Source of the DNA: Candidatus Accumulibacter sp. UBA704
Lineage (GTDB): Bacteria > Pseudomonadota > Gammaproteobacteria > Burkholderiales > Rhodocyclaceae
DNA: 16,586 bases
Reading direction: 5' to 3'
Assembly (NCBI GenBank): GCA_002304785.1
Contig: DBMG01000004.1
Location: 1 to 16,586, forward strand
Of this stretch, positions 14,389-16,586 are shown piece by piece. Every line of letters begins with the position of its first letter. Position 1 is the stretch's first letter. Made by a program: the position numbers and the translations under genes. The notes below the pieces were generated by a model. It was not told the origin of the DNA and did not search any database. It saw only the letters and a list, made by a program, of their open reading frames with translations.

Positions 14389-15309
14389 CTATTCTGCAGT
14401 CACGATTTCTTCCCTGGCGCTTCTCCCCTGCCGGCGACGCGACGCCGCGACCAGCAACCCGCCGGCGACCACAACGCCCATGCCGATGAGTGTCACGGCA
14501 TCCGGGAAATCACCGAACACCAGTACGCCGAGAATGCTGACCCACAGGAGCTGGATATATGCAAAAGGCGCCAGCAGCGACGCCGGAGCGAATTCCAGTG
14601 CCTTGATCGTGGAAAAATGCCCGATCCCGGACGTCACCCCGATCAGGGCGAAGAAGAACAATCCTTTCGGCGTCGGATCGACCCACGACATGGGCAGCGC
14701 CGCGCTCATCGCCACGGTGCCCACGAGGAGCACGCAGAACAGTGAATTGAGCGAATCCTCCCTGCCGGCAATGAGTCGGGTAAAAATCTGGTAGGAGGAA
14801 AAGCAGAGCGCCAATCCCAGCGGCAGAATGGCCGCCGGCGTAAACAGCCCGCCCCCCGGGCGAACGATGATCAGCACACCGGAAAATCCAAGCAGAACGG
14901 CCGCCCAGCCGAGCGGAGAAACCCGCTCGCGCAGGAAAATCACCGCCAGTACAGTCAGCAGCACGGGATGGATGAAGCTGATCGCCTGTGCCTCGGCGAT
15001 CGGCATGACACGATAAGCCAGCACGATGAACACGGTACCGCCAGTCAACAAGACACCGCGCACCAGCTGGATTGCCGGAAACGCGGTACGCAACATCGCC
15101 GTGCCGCGCCGTGGCAGGAAGACGGCGAGCAGCAGCACCAGCGGCACCGCGTAGCGCGCCCAGACAATCATCCCAACCGGATACTCACGCGCCTGGTACT
15201 TCGACAGGGTATCGACCGTGGCATAGGCGATGGTGGCCAGCAGGGCCATCAGAATGCCTCGGCCGGCCAGGCGATGATCGAGCAGCCCGTGGGTCGTCCG
15301 CGAAGTCAT
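14389..15309 (-). CDS. EamA/DMT superfamily transporter
   Basis: A 306-residue drug/metabolite transporter with ten predicted helices made of two EamA repeats. The first repeat includes ILMALLATIAYATVDTLSKY, RYAVPLVLLLAVFL, the AEAQAISFIHPVLLTVLAVIFL segment with its ERVSPLGWAAVLLGFSGV loop, and an IIVRPG end. The second repeat starts near PAAILPLGLALCFSSYQIF and ends with the ALEFAPASLLAPFAYIQLLW and GDFPDAVTLIGMGVVVAGG helices. That layout matches RhaT/YdcZ-style exporters of metabolites or amino acids. The start is ATG 15309; an AAGGAGA lies about 16 bp upstream, a long spacing. It is 22 bp downstream of aroQ and 8 bp upstream of the AEC gene. Export of an aromatic-pathway metabolite is possible but speculative. 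Confidence 0.9.
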   Translation of the reverse strand: MTSRTTHGLLDHRLAGRGILMALLATIAYATVDTLSKYQAREYPVGMIVWARYAVPLVLLLAVFLPRRGTAMLRTAFPAIQLVRGVLLTGGTVFIVLAYRVMPIAEAQAISFIHPVLLTVLAVIFLRERVSPLGWAAVLLGFSGVLIIVRPGGGLFTPAAILPLGLALCFSSYQIFTRLIAGREDSLNSLFCVLLVGTVAMSAALPMSWVDPTPKGLFFFALIGVTSGIGHFSTIKALEFAPASLLAPFAYIQLLWVSILGVLVFGDFPDAVTLIGMGVVVAGGLLVAASRRRQGRSAREEIVTAE

Positions 15310-15331
15310 TGGGCTGCCACGTCCGTTCTCC

Positions 15332-15778
15332 TTACTTCTTCGACGATTGCACGTCGGAGACAGCCGCGCGCAAGGCCATCAGGTACGCATCAACGCCGAT
15401 GCCGCAGATCTGGCCCTTGACGATCTCGGCGAAACACGAATGGTGGCGGAAGGCTTCCCGCGCGTGGATGTTCGACATGTGCACTTCGATGATCGGACAG
15501 GTCAGGATGGCCAGCGCATCGCGGATGCCGTAGCTGTAGTGCGTCCACGCCCCGGCGTTGATCAGCACGGCATCCACGCCGTCGAAGTAGCCCTGGTGGA
15601 TGCGCTCGACCATGTCGCCTTCGTGATTGGTCTGGAAGCTCTGCACCTCGGCGCCCAACTCCTTGCCCAGCGTAACGAGCTTCTCGTCGATCTGCGCCAG
15701 GGTGATCGTGCCGTACTGCTTCGGATCACGCTTGCCGAACATGTTGTGGTTGATGCCGTGAAGCATGAGGATTTTCAT
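15332..15778 (-). CDS. aroQ: Type II 3-dehydroquinate dehydratase
   Basis: A 148-residue dodecameric-type enzyme that dehydrates 3-dehydroquinate to 3-dehydroshikimate (third step of the shikimate pathway). I chose ATG 15778 because GGAGAAGGA lies just upstream; the frame reaches 15796. All catalytic residues line up with the well-studied Mycobacterium enzyme: N10, R17 and Y22 in the HGINHNMFGKRDPKQYG loop, N74 and H80 in INAGAWTH, H100 in EVHMSNIHARE, and R111. It differs from the textbook pattern in GIN (usually GPN) and NAGA (usually NPGA), and in having a SYGIRDALAIL segment, so it may belong to a divergent AroQ subgroup. It follows aroE on the same strand by 61 bp. Its role could be biosynthetic or in quinate breakdown. 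Confidence 0.93.
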   Translation of the reverse strand: MKILMLHGINHNMFGKRDPKQYGTITLAQIDEKLVTLGKELGAEVQSFQTNHEGDMVERIHQGYFDGVDAVLINAGAWTHYSYGIRDALAILTCPIIEVHMSNIHAREAFRHHSCFAEIVKGQICGIGVDAYLMALRAAVSDVQSSKK

Positions 15779-15839
15779 GGTTTCCTTCTCCATCAAGGGT
15801 TGAACGATACAGCAATTTCTGCTCCGACCCGAACCGTTT

Positions 15840-16586
15840 TCAGGCCAGCGGGACGGTCAATCTGGAAATCAGGGCAGCCGTTTCCGGCCGAACACCGCGC
15901 CACCACGCGAAGGCTTCCGCCGCCTGTTCGACCAGCATGCCGACGCCGTCGGCCAGGCGCTGCGCCCCGGCGGCCCGCGCGAGGTTCAGGAACGGCGTCA
16001 GTCCTTTGCCATAAGCCAGTTCGTACGCCAGGCAGCCGGGCGCGAAGACGCCCGTGTGCACCGGCGGCAGTTCGCCGCGCAGGCTGGCCGAGGTGGCGTT
16101 GATGACCAGATCGAATTTCACCGGCAGGTCGCCGAGTTCGGGATACGAACAGCAGGAAAACTCGCCCTCGGCGTAACGGCCGAACTCTCTCACGAGATCC
16201 TCGGCCTTGCTCACGGTACGGTTCACCACCAGCAACTGGGCCGGTTTCTGCTTGAGGAAGGGCAGCATCGCACCGCGCGCGGCACCGCCCGCTCCGAGCA
16301 GCAGGATACGCCGGCCGGCCATCGGAGTGCCGAGATTGTGCACAATGTCACGCACCAGCCCGATGCCGTCGAAATTGTGCGCATGAATCCTGCCACTCTC
16401 GAACTTGAGGGTATTGGCCGCCCCGGCCAGACGCGCCTGCTCGGTCAGGTCGGTCGCATAGGTGAACGCATCGAGCTTGAATGGCGCCGTCACGTTCATG
16501 CCGCAACCACCAGCAAGGCGGAATTCTTCTGCCGCCTCGCGGAAACCACCGAGCGCTCCCTCGATGGCGACATATTCGATGTCCTG
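15840..16586 (-). CDS. aroE: Shikimate dehydrogenase, 5' end outside window
   Basis: The frame is open at the right window edge. In-frame translation continues upstream of ATG 16499 (…GGCG-MNVTAPFK), so 16499 is internal and not the start. About 248 residues are visible, and roughly 25-30 N-terminal residues with the SxS shikimate-binding motif are missing. Shown are NVTAPFK with the catalytic lysine, GAANTL, NFDGIG with the catalytic aspartate, the NADPH-binding GAGGAARG, the VNRT adenosine-phosphate loop, VINATSASL and GMLVEQAAEAF with the substrate-contacting glutamine. The enzyme reduces 3-dehydroshikimate to shikimate with NADPH in the cytoplasm. NFDG replaces the usual NTDG. It heads the aroE-aroQ-EamA-AEC series, so consecutive pathway steps are side by side. 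Confidence 0.93.
   Translation of the reverse strand, partial: QDIEYVAIEGALGGFREAAEEFRLAGGCGMNVTAPFKLDAFTYATDLTEQARLAGAANTLKFESGRIHAHNFDGIGLVRDIVHNLGTPMAGRRILLLGAGGAARGAMLPFLKQKPAQLLVVNRTVSKAEDLVREFGRYAEGEFSCCSYPELGDLPVKFDLVINATSASLRGELPPVHTGVFAPGCLAYELAYGKGLTPFLNLARAAGAQRLADGVGMLVEQAAEAFAWWRGVRPETAALISRLTVPLA

Noticed and set aside
13940..14794. 284-codon plus-strand frame opposite the AEC and EamA genes
   Set aside because: It spans two real genes on the other strand, is rich in Arg, Gln and His, and has no recognisable domain.

Overview
The window comes from a GC-rich Gram-negative bacterium. It reads as part of a lipopolysaccharide (LPS) outer-core locus followed by a shikimate-pathway operon. 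Protein style, an MsbA exporter, WaaL-type ligase, Mig-14/DnpA pair, AroE and AroQ all point to Proteobacteria. A betaproteobacterium (Rhodocyclales-like) is my best guess, but no rRNA or other phylogenetic marker is present to prove it. I see no tRNA, rRNA, CRISPR array, insertion sequence or convincing intrinsic terminator.

Layout. (1) Positions 1-4534, plus strand: the tail of a NodU/CmcH-type carbamoyltransferase, a GT4 glycosyltransferase, a DUF6625-like putative glycosyltransferase, a second GT4 and a GT2. Gaps are 4 bp, 4 bp, an overlap or 38 bp, then 33 bp, so this looks like one transcription unit. (2) 4507-6325, minus strand: a WaaL-type O-antigen ligase and, downstream of it with a 17-bp overlap, a CatB-like hexapeptide acetyltransferase. 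This unit converges on the GT2 with a 28-bp overlap. (3) 6326-6663: a 338-bp divergent intergenic region. (4) 6664-13504, plus strand: mig-14, a dnpA-like PIG-L deacetylase, msbA, a UDP-glucuronate 4-epimerase-like gene, a DPM1-type GT2 and a VTT/DedA-like membrane protein. Three of the junctions are 4-bp ATGA overlaps. (5) 13505-16586, minus strand: aroE (cut by the window edge), aroQ, an EamA/DMT transporter and an AEC-family permease, closely packed.

How the genes fit together. Regions 1-4 carry the same set of families that I recall from the Pseudomonas aeruginosa core cluster PA4997-PA5005 (msbA, waaL, ssg, dnpA, mig-14, wapH, wapO). Here they are rearranged and carry extra decoration genes. 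Cytoplasmic glycosyltransferases and the carbamoyltransferase would build the outer core on lipid A-core, MsbA would flip it, and WaaL would attach polymer in the periplasm. The acetyltransferase, the deacetylase and Mig-14 would adjust the surface.

The most interesting lead is the block just after msbA. A predicted UDP-galacturonate source, a DPM1-type GT2 without membrane helices and a VTT/DedA-like membrane protein could together make and flip a polyprenyl-phosphate-linked sugar for decorating LPS. That idea is inference from family and context only.
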